The notes beneath the pieces are model-generated. The model saw only the letters and a list, made by a program, of their open reading frames with translations. It was not told where the DNA came from and ran no database searches. From assembly GCA_015065165.1 (NCBI GenBank), contig SVQU01000020.1, positions 1 to 34,869 of the forward strand: DNA of 34,869 nt. Direction: 5' to 3'. Within the stretch, counting starts at the first letter, position 1, and the number at the start of each line of letters is the position of its first letter. Below, one piece after another: positions 17,051 through 24,658 of this stretch. The stretch comes from Oscillospiraceae bacterium. Lineage in GTDB: Bacteria > Bacillota > Clostridia > Oscillospirales > CAG-382. A program made the position numbers and the translations under genes.

Positions 17051-20000
17051 TTACCTCCTTCCATCCCAATCGGGATACTTATTCTTAACTACCTCAACCA
17101 TTTCCTTGATAGAATCGGTTGTGGGCAAACCAAACTCGCTTCTCTTACGTGCAAGCTCGGCATTAATATCAGGAATATAAGACTGAAGTTCAGAAACAGG
17201 TTCCGCATTGCTGTTTACAACGTCAAGGAACGCGAAAGACGTATAACGGCCGATAATGTAGCTACCGGGGAATTCGGGAGTACAAGATACCGAATTAAAC
17301 TGCGAGAACAAGTTGTTATATTCTTCAGTAGACCATGCCATATTGGCAAGAGCGTTCATATTAGATGTAGGCTGTTTTGCGGAAGGACCGAGAAGAGCAA
17401 CCATTTCGTTACCGTAAATGCTCTGTACTTCGGCATTGAGATACCACTGCATAAATGCCCAAGAGCCAAGCGCTACGTCTTCCTTAGAGCTTACGCCGTT
17501 CATCATCATAATAGTGGAAATACCGCCAACGGAATTGTTGTGTATTTCGCGAGTTTCATCATCAATGGTGCCGGGAAGAGGAGTAAATTCCCAAAGACCG
17601 TTGATTTCAGGTGCGAAGATAATAAGTGTGTTGTAAGAGGTGAAGTCCTGTACAGCGATAGGCATTTCACCGGAACGGAAACGGTTTGCAAAGTCATATG
17701 TAATCGGGAAATCATACATAGTGAAGAATTGGCAAACTTCCTTGAACTTCGCAAGAGAAACGTCAGAATCGAGGTTAATAGTCATACCATCGGTTTTAGG
17801 AATGGTATTTCCCTCTTCGTCAATGTAGGTCAAGCCTGCGTCGCTAATCTTCTGATCTACTTCAGCGAGCTGTTCCGAGCTGATGTTATCATAATCATCA
17901 CCCTCGTAATAGTAGCGTCTGAACAAATCGAGATAATAGTCATAGTCGCCCATATCGTAAAGAGGTTCATCTTCTTGATACATCAAGAACATAGAACCAC
18001 CGGTACCCTGAGGGAATCCGATATCAAGGGAGTTAGACTGAAGGCTGTACATAATATCATAGAAGTCATCCCAAGTGTTGGGAACTTCGATACCGAGTTC
18101 AACAAAGATATCTTTGCGGTAGAACATCATCGCGAAGGACATCGTCATAGGCAATGCATAGGTTTCGCCGTAAAGTGTAACAGGAATCAAAGCTTCATCG
18201 GCAAACCAAGACTTTACTTCGTCAAAATCTTTAATGGTTCCGCTTTCAATAAGTCGGTTAAACGCGGGATATTTATATTCGCCGGATTCGTTCTTAGAAT
18301 TCCAAACGGAGTTTTCGAGATCGGTAAAGTCATAACCGATCTTTGTGTTTCCGCCCTTGTGGTTCAAAGAAAGAATAGCAGAACGAATTGCATAGTTTAC
18401 AGGGTCGCCCTGAGCGCCGCCGAGATAGATATCGGGACCGGTACCTGCAAGTGTAGCAGGAAGAAGTGTGCCGGCTGCAACAAGCTGGATGTCAACTGCA
18501 ATACCTTCATAGTTAGGAGTGAAGTTATCATCAACAAGAGTTCTCAAAATCTGCGCCTGGTCTCTGGAAGAAGCGGTCCAAACAACAACGCTTACGTCAT
18601 TTGCGGAATCGCCGTCCTCAGAGGTGGTACCAAGGCTGTTATAATCACTAAAGAAGGACATATAGAACTTCTTGATTTCATACCAAAGGTTTTCGAAGAA
18701 ACCGGGTTCGGGATTGGGGCTTTCGGATTCAACAGCCTGAACACTGATATAGTCGATGCTGAGAGGCTGGTTCTGTGTATTGGAAAGCCAGGTACCGAGA
18801 GATGCGGTATAGTCCTTAAGTGTCTTCATCTGCGAAGCAATGGTAGAAGGATACATACTCATACGTTCGCAGGTAAGAGAAACTCTGTCAAGAGTAGAGG
18901 AATGCTCACCCTTTTCGCCAACGAGTCTTGTGAGTTCTTCAGAAACGGCAGTCAAACGTTCGGACTCTTTTCTGAGACCCTTCAAAACGTCGGGAATGAG
19001 TTTATCGAAACCATAGTCGCGGTATTCGTCGGCATCGGGACCGGTTATCATAAGTATCTTACGATAATATCCGTTAAGGTTGGAAAGCGAGGTTTCAACG
19101 GAACGAAGAACTTCGGCCATATCACCAAGAACAACTTCGAGTCTAATGGTGTTAGGCTTACCTGCTTCAAGGTAGAACTTAAAGTTGGTAGTGCCATCGT
19201 TCAACGGTTCAGCAAGCCATTCGGTAGAATAGGAGAATCTAAGATTGCCCGCTTCTGCAAATGGCAGTTCGCCGTTAATGTATACTTTTCTGGAAACATA
19301 AATACCGGAATAGAAGTTCTGCTGACTTCTGGGTATAATATAATAGAAGCCACTTTCGGGAACTTCGATCTGCCATTCAATCCACTGACCAACATACTGC
19401 CACTTATCACCGCCGATTTGATTCAATCGAATAAGAGACGGATCCTGAGGTTCAGAGTAGCTGGAAGATCTGTCATTAAGAGCGTAGATTGTATTACCGG
19501 AGGTTAAAACAGAATATTCACCCTGAATCTTAAAGCTTTCGCTACCGGTATAATCGTTAGCATCGGAATGAGAGTTAAGATAATCCTCATATGTGCCAAC
19601 AGAAGGCGCTTTTACAAGCTTAACGCTCTTGATAGCGAGAGGCTCTCTGATCGCCTGTAAGCTGAGAGTGTGTTCGCCCTTCGAGAAATAGAAGGACAAA
19701 GGTTCGCTATAGAAACCGGTGGAGTCATTGATATAGTCGCCGATCCACTGAGCAACAAGTGTCTTTTCGGGCTTTAATTCGTTGCCGTTAAGGTCGTTAG
19801 CAAAAAGACGTTCGCTGTCGGCAGACATATTCTCTTGGTTCAAAACGAAATCCAAGAACTGAGAGCCGTTGGACAGATAAGTATCTTTAGTGCCATCCTC
19901 GTTACGGATAGAATAGCCGTTATCATCAAGATAAGTATAAGCGTCCGCCCAAATCTTCTCGAACTTGACAGAACGAGCTTCTTTGTAAGGAACCTTACCA

Positions 20001-20509
20001 TCAACGAGAACGTAACGTTCGGCAGCGGAAGATTTCGCCACCATATTGTCGCCGAAATCGAAGTTACCGGTATAGTACTCGATGAGAATGTTATATCGAG
20101 CAGCTTCCTCGAAATTCAATTTCCACGAAACGATACTGTTATCGCCGCAGATAAGAACAGGGCCGTTAGAATCCCCGAGGCTATCAACCGTAGTAATAGC
20201 GCCCAAAGACCAAACAACATCTTTCTGTTCTTCGGTTAATTCGCCGGTAGGTTTAATATCAACATAATCGAAAATATCAATTTCGATATCTGCTCCAAAG
20301 CCTACGTTGCCGTTATTTTCGAGATACTCCTGATACGTGGTAGCCGTAAGAACGTTTTCCACATCATCGAGAGAGGTACGGTACATAGACTCAGAACCGT
20401 TGAAGTAATCACCTACAGCAGATGCAGTTATACCGCCGAAGCTCGTAAACAACAACGAGAACAGCAAGGCATAAATGCACAAACTTTTGATTCTTCTGTT
20501 TCCAGTCAT
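17051..20509 (-). CDS. giant extracellular substrate-binding protein with CBM-like N-terminal domains
   Basis: A 1152-residue secreted protein, more than twice the usual substrate-binding protein length. Residues 1-31 are a signal peptide (cleavage near TASA); no lipobox cysteine is present. Two beta-rich regions (about 60-300 and 320-460) resemble galactose-binding or CBM35-like folds: each has a WKLNFEEAARYNILIEYY or WQIEVPESGFYYIIP type strand and a late ASxKLVK or RLEVV type strand. A helical region (about 495-580) links them to a family 1 solute-binding domain (about 637-1130; VVVWTASSRDQAQILRTLV, GPDIYLGG, YALPMTMSFAMMFYRKD, NTWDDFYDIM). It is the first gene of the seven-gene operon. 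AGGAGG precedes the ATG by about 8 nt. The likely ligand is a complex or polymeric glycan, by inference. Confidence 0.9.
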   Translation of the reverse strand: MTGNRRIKSLCIYALLFSLLFTSFGGITASAVGDYFNGSESMYRTSLDDVENVLTATTYQEYLENNGNVGFGADIEIDIFDYVDIKPTGELTEEQKDVVWSLGAITTVDSLGDSNGPVLICGDNSIVSWKLNFEEAARYNILIEYYTGNFDFGDNMVAKSSAAERYVLVDGKVPYKEARSVKFEKIWADAYTYLDDNGYSIRNEDGTKDTYLSNGSQFLDFVLNQENMSADSERLFANDLNGNELKPEKTLVAQWIGDYINDSTGFYSEPLSFYFSKGEHTLSLQAIREPLAIKSVKLVKAPSVGTYEDYLNSHSDANDYTGSESFKIQGEYSVLTSGNTIYALNDRSSSYSEPQDPSLIRLNQIGGDKWQYVGQWIEWQIEVPESGFYYIIPRSQQNFYSGIYVSRKVYINGELPFAEAGNLRFSYSTEWLAEPLNDGTTNFKFYLEAGKPNTIRLEVVLGDMAEVLRSVETSLSNLNGYYRKILMITGPDADEYRDYGFDKLIPDVLKGLRKESERLTAVSEELTRLVGEKGEHSSTLDRVSLTCERMSMYPSTIASQMKTLKDYTASLGTWLSNTQNQPLSIDYISVQAVESESPNPEPGFFENLWYEIKKFYMSFFSDYNSLGTTSEDGDSANDVSVVVWTASSRDQAQILRTLVDDNFTPNYEGIAVDIQLVAAGTLLPATLAGTGPDIYLGGAQGDPVNYAIRSAILSLNHKGGNTKIGYDFTDLENSVWNSKNESGEYKYPAFNRLIESGTIKDFDEVKSWFADEALIPVTLYGETYALPMTMSFAMMFYRKDIFVELGIEVPNTWDDFYDIMYSLQSNSLDIGFPQGTGGSMFLMYQEDEPLYDMGDYDYYLDLFRRYYYEGDDYDNISSEQLAEVDQKISDAGLTYIDEEGNTIPKTDGMTINLDSDVSLAKFKEVCQFFTMYDFPITYDFANRFRSGEMPIAVQDFTSYNTLIIFAPEINGLWEFTPLPGTIDDETREIHNNSVGGISTIMMMNGVSSKEDVALGSWAFMQWYLNAEVQSIYGNEMVALLGPSAKQPTSNMNALANMAWSTEEYNNLFSQFNSVSCTPEFPGSYIIGRYTSFAFLDVVNSNAEPVSELQSYIPDINAELARKRSEFGLPTTDSIKEMVEVVKNKYPDWDGRR

Positions 20510-20526
20510 TTTGATTCCTCCTGAGA

Positions 20527-20613
20527 AGAGTGCTTTTTGATAGAGTGCACAAACGCACCACTATATATTTATGTATAGATATTAACACAGAGAGCAGTTT
20601 TTGTCAAGAGTGC
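20527..20613. repeat. three AGAGTGC direct repeats around the ABC operon promoter
   Basis: AGAGTGC occurs on the plus strand at 20527-20533, 20542-20548 and 20607-20613. The first two are 15 bp apart and lie in the predicted leader; the third touches the -35 element. A GTGCAC palindrome (20545-20550) overlaps the second copy. These may be operator sites for a sugar-responsive regulator, which is not encoded in the window. Confidence 0.45.
20579..20607 (-). promoter_or_regulatory. sigma-A promoter for the seven-gene ABC operon
   Basis: On the minus strand a perfect TTGACA (20607-20602) is followed after 17 bp by TAATAT (20584-20579), which matches TATAAT at four of six positions and is preceded by a TG extension. 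Transcription would begin near 20572, giving a leader of about 60 nt before the ATG at 20509. No other good promoter was seen inside the operon. Confidence 0.7.
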
Positions 20614-21013
20614 ATATAAAATCACCAGTAAAATAATGCAATTTACACACATCTTTCCACCGAGATAAATTTATACGTTTTTCGATGTTTTTTAGCAATT
20701 TGTTAACACTTTTTGCACAAATATAATTTTGCGCCATTATTATGTCATTTGATAATTTAAATTATATGAATTTATCGCAGAAACAACCATTGATTTTACA
20801 GTATTTTCGTCGTTCAAAAGAAACAACCATTATCATTTTGTTTGGACTTTGCGAAAATTAATAATTAACAATCCCACCTTATTATGCTCAAATAACAAAT
20901 CCTCAAACGCAAAAAATTGCTCATTTTGACAAAAAATCATTGTTATTTATATACATATTTACCGTTCATATTTTTATATATAACAAAACATATGTTTTTT
21001 AATATGTTTAAAA
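20614..21013. other. AT-rich intergenic region without genes
   Basis: No convincing coding frame occurs in this stretch. It holds two copies of a 13-bp direct repeat AGAAACAACCATT (20779-20791 and 20819-20831) exactly 40 bp apart. It also holds a CTTTCCACCGA (20653-20663) that, read on the minus strand, shares TCGGTGGAAA with the repeat array near 23950. A palindrome AAACATATGTTT lies near 20987-20998. The region is upstream of the ABC operon promoter and downstream of the VanY-like gene. Confidence 0.6.
20779..20831. repeat. 13-bp direct repeat pair at 40-bp spacing
   Basis: AGAAACAACCATT is found twice, at 20779-20791 and 20819-20831, an exact offset of 40 bp, or close to four helical turns. 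Both copies therefore face the same side of the DNA. They lie about 170-225 bp upstream of the -35 element of the large ABC operon, which fits an upstream activator site, though nothing shows that a protein binds here. Confidence 0.5.
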
Positions 21014-21032
21014 GGGCGAGTTAAACTCGCCC
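21014..21032 (-). terminator. probable terminator after the VanY-like gene
   Basis: GGGCGAGTT (21014-21022) and AACTCGCCC (21024-21032) form a GC-rich inverted repeat five bases past the stop of the VanY-like gene. In practice it makes a 7-bp stem with a 5-nt loop. On the minus strand it is followed by TTTTAAAC, a short T run, so termination is probable but not strong. The plus-strand side has no T run. Confidence 0.6.
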
Positions 21033-21037
21033 AAATA

Positions 21038-22051
21038 TTATTTTATAGGTATTTTTACCGAAACAACAAATCCTTTCGTTCCGTCGCCGGATACTTCATA
21101 AGTATATCCCGCGTTGGTAGGTACAGGAACCTTTGTAACGTTTGATGCCGTATCGGCAGGCACGTAATATATGACATAAAAGGTGTTACTTTCAATGCCA
21201 CTTTTGAACTCTATGACCTTTTCGGTTCTGAGCTTATCCAAATATTCTTCCAAGCAGAACTTATAATAGTTCATATAATAGCTATGCCCGAAGCCAACAT
21301 AGCGGAACAACCCCAAACCATCGGTATATCCGGTATAAACACTTTTCCCTTCGGGATAACGCTGAATTATGCCATATCTATAGGCTTGTTCAGCCAAAAA
21401 GCCGGATTTATCACTGGAAAAGTTACCTATTTCCAACGAATATCCTGTAGAAAGTTCCAAGGAACCGTTAGATGCCACACCGTCTTTTTTATCCACATAC
21501 GCCTTTTGAATTAACACGCTATCACTTGTCATTGTATCTGCATATTTTACAAACAAATTGTCAAAATTCTTGAAGGCATCCTCGTGAATATCAAGGGCTA
21601 CACCTGACAAGCCGTATTTTTTCGGCGTCATATTGGCATAGATATTTTTTAGCTTATCTTTGTTAACAGTGGCAAAGTATTTATTATCGCTGTTTAATAC
21701 AGCCAGAGTGCCATCCCCTATTTCGCTGTTTTTAATTTCTATATCAGAAAAAGTGAACGCGTGATAATATTGCGTGTCCTTAGGCTTTTCGGGAACAACA
21801 ACGTCAGGTACGCTTATTTCGGTTGAATTTTCGTCGCTTTCTTCTACAAAAGAGGACAACAGAGATTCGTCGGAAGATTTATCAAGCAGCCCGTCGGACG
21901 AACCGTTTGAAAACTTAAGCAACGCGACAACGAACGAAGCCATCATTACCACGGCGACAACAAGAGCTATCAACGGTATATATTTTTGGTTATAAGTATT
22001 TCGGTTTTTATTGTATAAATCGGAATTTGGTTTATTTTGTTCTTTTTCCAT
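21038..22051 (-). CDS. membrane-anchored VanY-like (M15B) protein lacking catalytic residues
   Basis: A 337-residue protein with a cytoplasmic N-terminus, one membrane helix (about 25-46), a Ser/Glu-rich linker, and an outside domain. Residues about 160-275 align by eye with the VanY D,D-carboxypeptidase family: FLAEQAYRYGIIQRYPEGK (218-236) and FRYVG (249-253) are hallmarks. The zinc and catalytic positions are changed. The EHQTGLAVD-type motif is ELSTGYSLE (199-207; His to Leu200, Asp to Glu207), and the EPWHFRYVG motif is GLGLFRYVG (245-253; Glu to Gly245, His to Leu248). It is therefore probably a non-enzymatic peptidoglycan-binding relative. AAGGGA precedes the ATG. It stands alone between a promoter and a terminator. 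Confidence 0.8.
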   Translation of the reverse strand: MEKEQNKPNSDLYNKNRNTYNQKYIPLIALVVAVVMMASFVVALLKFSNGSSDGLLDKSSDESLLSSFVEESDENSTEISVPDVVVPEKPKDTQYYHAFTFSDIEIKNSEIGDGTLAVLNSDNKYFATVNKDKLKNIYANMTPKKYGLSGVALDIHEDAFKNFDNLFVKYADTMTSDSVLIQKAYVDKKDGVASNGSLELSTGYSLEIGNFSSDKSGFLAEQAYRYGIIQRYPEGKSVYTGYTDGLGLFRYVGFGHSYYMNYYKFCLEEYLDKLRTEKVIEFKSGIESNTFYVIYYVPADTASNVTKVPVPTNAGYTYEVSGDGTKGFVVSVKIPIK

Positions 22052-22093
22052 ATCGTTTCCCTTTTACGTAAACTCACATTAGGTTTTACATAC

Positions 22094-22121
22094 ATTATAT
22101 CACTTTTTCAAAAAAAGTAAA
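22094..22121 (-). promoter_or_regulatory. promoter for the VanY-like gene
   Basis: On the minus strand a perfect TATAAT (22099-22094), preceded by TGA as an extended -10, follows TTTACT (22121-22116; four of six matches to TTGACA) after 16 bp. Transcription would begin near 22087, about 35 nt before the start codon. It lies back to back with the promoter of the YifB/ComM gene. Confidence 0.6.
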
Positions 22122-22189
22122 TAGTTTGCAAAATTTTTCTGTCGCTCTTTGGGCAATATATATTTGTATGACAATTTATGCGTTTATTA

Positions 22190-22218
22190 TTGAAACTTTG
22201 CTAAATTCGTGTTATAAT
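22190..22218 (+). promoter_or_regulatory. sigma-A promoter for the YifB/ComM gene
   Basis: TTGAAA (22190-22195) and a perfect TATAAT (22213-22218) are separated by 17 bp, with a TG extension before the -10. Transcription would begin near 22225, about 35 nt before the chosen ATG at 22260. This is a strong housekeeping promoter. Confidence 0.75.
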
Positions 22219-22259
22219 ATATAAAATTATAGGAATATACTTTATACGAGGTTATGATT

Positions 22260-23816
22260 ATGGCTATAAGCACAATTTATTCGGCTGCAATTAGAGGCAT
22301 AGACGGACTTATAGTTACCGTAGAAGCCAGTAATGCCGCCAGCCCTAATCCTCGAATAGATATAATCGGTTTGCCCGACGCCGCTATTAAAGAATCGCAA
22401 GGACGTGTTCGTTCCGCTGCACGCGCCTGCGACCTACCTTTGAAAAAAGGTGTTGTAACCGTTAACCTTGCACCTGCAGATATCCGAAAGGAAGGCACGG
22501 TGTATGACCTTCCGATATTATTATCCTTGTTAGATATTCCGGGATTGGAAAGAATCGATTTTTCGGATGCCTGTTTTTTAGGCGAGCTTTCCCTTTCGGG
22601 CGATTTACGCCCCATAAGCGGTGTTTTGCCAATGGCAGTTGCCGCAAGGGATTCCGGATTCAGGTCCATATTCGTTCCCGCAGAAAATGCCTGCGAAGCA
22701 TCTGCCGCTTGCGGTATTACCGTATTTCCTGTAAAAAATGCTTTACAGGTAATTAATCATTTTTTGAATAAAAAGAGAATAATTCCCGTACGATTTGATA
22801 AAGACGATTATTTCGGTGTAGCCGACAACATTTTGTTAGACTTTTCAGACGTTAAAGGGCAAGAGGGCGCAAAGAAGGCTTTGGAAATAGCCGCGGCAGG
22901 AGAACACAACGTTCTTCTTATCGGTCCTCCCGGTACAGGTAAAAGCATGTTGGCATCGCGTGTTCCTTATATTTTGCCACCGATAACCTTGGACGAATCT
23001 ATCGAAACTTCAAAAATATATTCAATCGCAGGACTTCACCAGGAATTAACACCTATTCTGGATCACCGTCCTTTTAGATCGCCCCACCATTCCCTATCTT
23101 CGGCGGCGCTTATCGGCGGTGGCACAAACCCAAAACCCGGCGAGATATCCTTAGCAAACAACGGTGTATTATTTCTTGACGAATTCCCAGAATTCGACAA
23201 ACACAGCTGCGAGGTATTGCGGCAACCTATAGAAGATCGCAACGTAACAATTACGCGCGTGAACGCCACGGTTAATTACCCCTGCTCTTTTATGTTAATA
23301 TGCGCCATGAACCCCTGCAAATGCGGGTATTACGGACATCCCACGAAACCCTGCACGTGTACACCGCAGGCGCGAAGAAGTTATCTTGCTATGATTTCGG
23401 GACCGATATTAGACAGAATTGACATTCAAGTTGAGGTTAACGCATTAGACTTTTCCGAGCTTGATACTACTATCGCCGCCGAATCCAGCGATAAAATACG
23501 CAGGCGTGTTAGCCGTGCCAGAGCCTTTGCAATGAAACGTTTCGAAGGCGAAAGACTCGCAAACGGACAACCATTAACCTGCAATGCAAGAATGCAGCCT
23601 AAACACGTTAGAAAATTCTGCACCTTTGATGACAGCGGAAGGGCCGTTTTGGAGCTCGCATATAAAAAATTAGGGCTTTCCGCACGCGGCTACGACAGGA
23701 TATTAAAGGTAGCACGAACCGTTGCAGACTTTGACGAAAGTGAACTTATTAAGAAGGATCATATAGCACTTGCAGTGCAGTTAAGAAGTCTCGACAGAAA
23801 ATATTTTAATAATTGA
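22260..23816 (+). CDS. comM: YifB/ComM family Mg chelatase-like AAA+ ATPase
   Basis: A full-length YifB/ComM-type protein (518 residues). An N-terminal ChlI-like Lon-fold domain (about residues 1-165; GLPDAAIKESQGRVRSA) is followed by the AAA+ core with Walker A GPPGTGKS (about 222-229), Walker B VLFLDE (about 303-308), a cysteine cluster NPCKCGYYGHP and PCTCT (about 351-368), and the C-terminal Mg chelatase-type domain. In Gram-negative species ComM is a hexameric helicase that promotes branch migration during transformation; the role in clostridia is less clear. The ATG at 22260 is chosen over 22254 because GAGGT lies 8 nt upstream of it but only 2 nt upstream of the other. The gene is transcribed alone from the promoter at 22190. 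Confidence 0.93.
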   Translation: MAISTIYSAAIRGIDGLIVTVEASNAASPNPRIDIIGLPDAAIKESQGRVRSAARACDLPLKKGVVTVNLAPADIRKEGTVYDLPILLSLLDIPGLERIDFSDACFLGELSLSGDLRPISGVLPMAVAARDSGFRSIFVPAENACEASAACGITVFPVKNALQVINHFLNKKRIIPVRFDKDDYFGVADNILLDFSDVKGQEGAKKALEIAAAGEHNVLLIGPPGTGKSMLASRVPYILPPITLDESIETSKIYSIAGLHQELTPILDHRPFRSPHHSLSSAALIGGGTNPKPGEISLANNGVLFLDEFPEFDKHSCEVLRQPIEDRNVTITRVNATVNYPCSFMLICAMNPCKCGYYGHPTKPCTCTPQARRSYLAMISGPILDRIDIQVEVNALDFSELDTTIAAESSDKIRRRVSRARAFAMKRFEGERLANGQPLTCNARMQPKHVRKFCTFDDSGRAVLELAYKKLGLSARGYDRILKVARTVADFDESELIKKDHIALAVQLRSLDRKYFNN

Positions 23817-23828
23817 TTGTTTACATAA

Positions 23829-23860
23829 TTTTCCACATAACGACGCCTCGATGTGGAAAA
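23829..23860. repeat. inverted repeat of TTTTCCACAT
   Basis: TTTTCCACAT (23829-23838) and ATGTGGAAAA (23851-23860) form a perfect 10-bp inverted repeat with a 12-bp spacer. Each arm holds TTTTCCACA, which differs at one position from the DnaA box TTATCCACA. No T run follows on either strand, so it is not a terminator for the ATPase gene just upstream. Confidence 0.7.
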
Positions 23861-23863
23861 CTC

Positions 23864-23956
23864 GGTGGACAAGCGATGATTTTTAGACTAAATCTTTAAA
23901 AATCAACGGTGTATTAAGAAAAGTTTTCCACAAAGGTGGAAAAAGTCGGTGGAAAA
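23864..23956. repeat. further TTTTCCAC-like sites and second and third inverted repeats
   Basis: Additional copies lie at 23864-23872 (read on the minus strand TTGTCCACC), 23924-23932 (TTTTCCACA, plus), 23935-23943 and 23948-23956 (both TTTTCCACC on the minus strand). A weaker 8-bp inverted repeat GATTTTTA/TAAAAATC (23878-23885 and 23897-23904) lies between. With the pair at 23829-23860 this gives six similar sites within 128 bp. A perfect 12-bp inverted repeat AAAGTTTTCCAC/GTGGAAAACTTT spans 23920-23960. Confidence 0.7.
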
Positions 23957-23965
23957 CTTTATAAT
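23937..23965 (+). promoter_or_regulatory. promoter embedded in the TTTTCCAC repeats
   Basis: A perfect TATAAT (23960-23965) lies 17 bp after TGGAAA (23937-23942; four of six matches to TTGACA). Both repeats at 23935-23943 and 23948-23956 overlap or abut the -35 and spacer, so any protein bound to them would compete with RNA polymerase. Transcription would begin near 23972, about 19 nt before the ATG at 23991, and the message has only a weak ribosome binding site. Confidence 0.5.
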
Positions 23966-23990
23966 AATTTAGAAATGAGTGTAATAATTA

Positions 23991-24644
23991 ATGGATTATC
24001 AAGGCAACTATTTTCCCGATGAACCCGACGAACATCAGTCGAAAGCATATAAAATTATCAAAGGAACGTTCAAATGGATAATGTATGGAATTTCTTTTAT
24101 AATTTATGCTTTGATTTTTGTAATTCTTTTTATAAATCGAGACAGCAAAATTCTGGAAAAGAACTATATTCACAATCTCTCGGAATACGAAAGCATCAAT
24201 ACCGAAGGAAACTCACTTTACAGAATCAATACAAAGATTTTTATGAACGAGGACGGCTCACTACAGTTACACAACCTAGATTATTCAGAGGAATTCAGCG
24301 TTATAGAAATCGGTGTTAAGTTCAATGCAAAGAAACTAACCGATGGCTTGCGAGAAAATGCATTAGATTTTGTTTTATCCGATGAAAACGGAAACATATA
24401 TCCTATTATCAACACGATAAACGAAAGCAGAGGAAGATATGGTTTCAACCGAATTATGTTCGGCGGAATTAACATTGACCTCGATTCCAATGATTTAAGA
24501 TACGATTCAGAGCATCCCACAGAAGCGCGCTCCAACGAGAAATATACCTTAAGTGTTTACAGAAAATCCGATAATTCATTGTTATACGAATTTTTAGTTT
24601 ACGATAACACCACCACCTTTTCGCGCACCGAATACAACAAGTGA
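23991..24644 (+). CDS. single-pass membrane protein of unknown function
   Basis: I do not recognise the family. The 217-residue product has an acidic N-terminus (about residues 1-18), one membrane helix (about 29-49), and an extracellular domain of about 165 residues rich in alternating beta-type sequence (FSVIEIGVKFNAKKL, ENALDFVLSDENGNIYPI, NEKYTLSVYRKSDNSLLYEFLVYDN) that resembles an Ig-like fold. The translation start is weak: only a GAG about 13 nt upstream is visible. It is followed after 14 bp by the next membrane protein gene, with which it is probably cotranscribed from the promoter embedded in the repeat array. Confidence 0.8.
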   Translation: MDYQGNYFPDEPDEHQSKAYKIIKGTFKWIMYGISFIIYALIFVILFINRDSKILEKNYIHNLSEYESINTEGNSLYRINTKIFMNEDGSLQLHNLDYSEEFSVIEIGVKFNAKKLTDGLRENALDFVLSDENGNIYPIINTINESRGRYGFNRIMFGGINIDLDSNDLRYDSEHPTEARSNEKYTLSVYRKSDNSLLYEFLVYDNTTTFSRTEYNK

Positions 24645-24658
24645 TTTGGAGAACCAAT

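Noticed and set aside
17039..19507. An 822-codon open frame on the plus strand opposite the substrate-binding protein gene
   Set aside because: Its translation is rich in Arg, Asn, Ile and Cys with no signal or domain, and it lies wholly antisense to a gene with clear domains and ribosome site. Codon bias of the real gene keeps the opposite strand open.
20779..20831. CRISPR or mobile element end
   Set aside because: Only two short copies exist, with no further spacing pattern, no cas gene and no transposase.
20926..20953. A plus-strand TTGACA/TATATA pair with a 16-bp spacer that could start a small RNA
   Set aside because: The -10 is weak, no gene follows on that strand, and the next hairpin (21014-21032) has no T run on the plus strand. 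In such AT-rich DNA the match is likely chance.
23829..23860. Terminator for the YifB/ComM gene
   Set aside because: A good stem exists, but no T run follows on either strand and its arms match the other copies of the array.
23817..23990. Chromosome replication origin
   Set aside because: The repeats are not exact DnaA boxes and neither dnaA nor dnaN is in the window. It is kept as a repeat array finding only.
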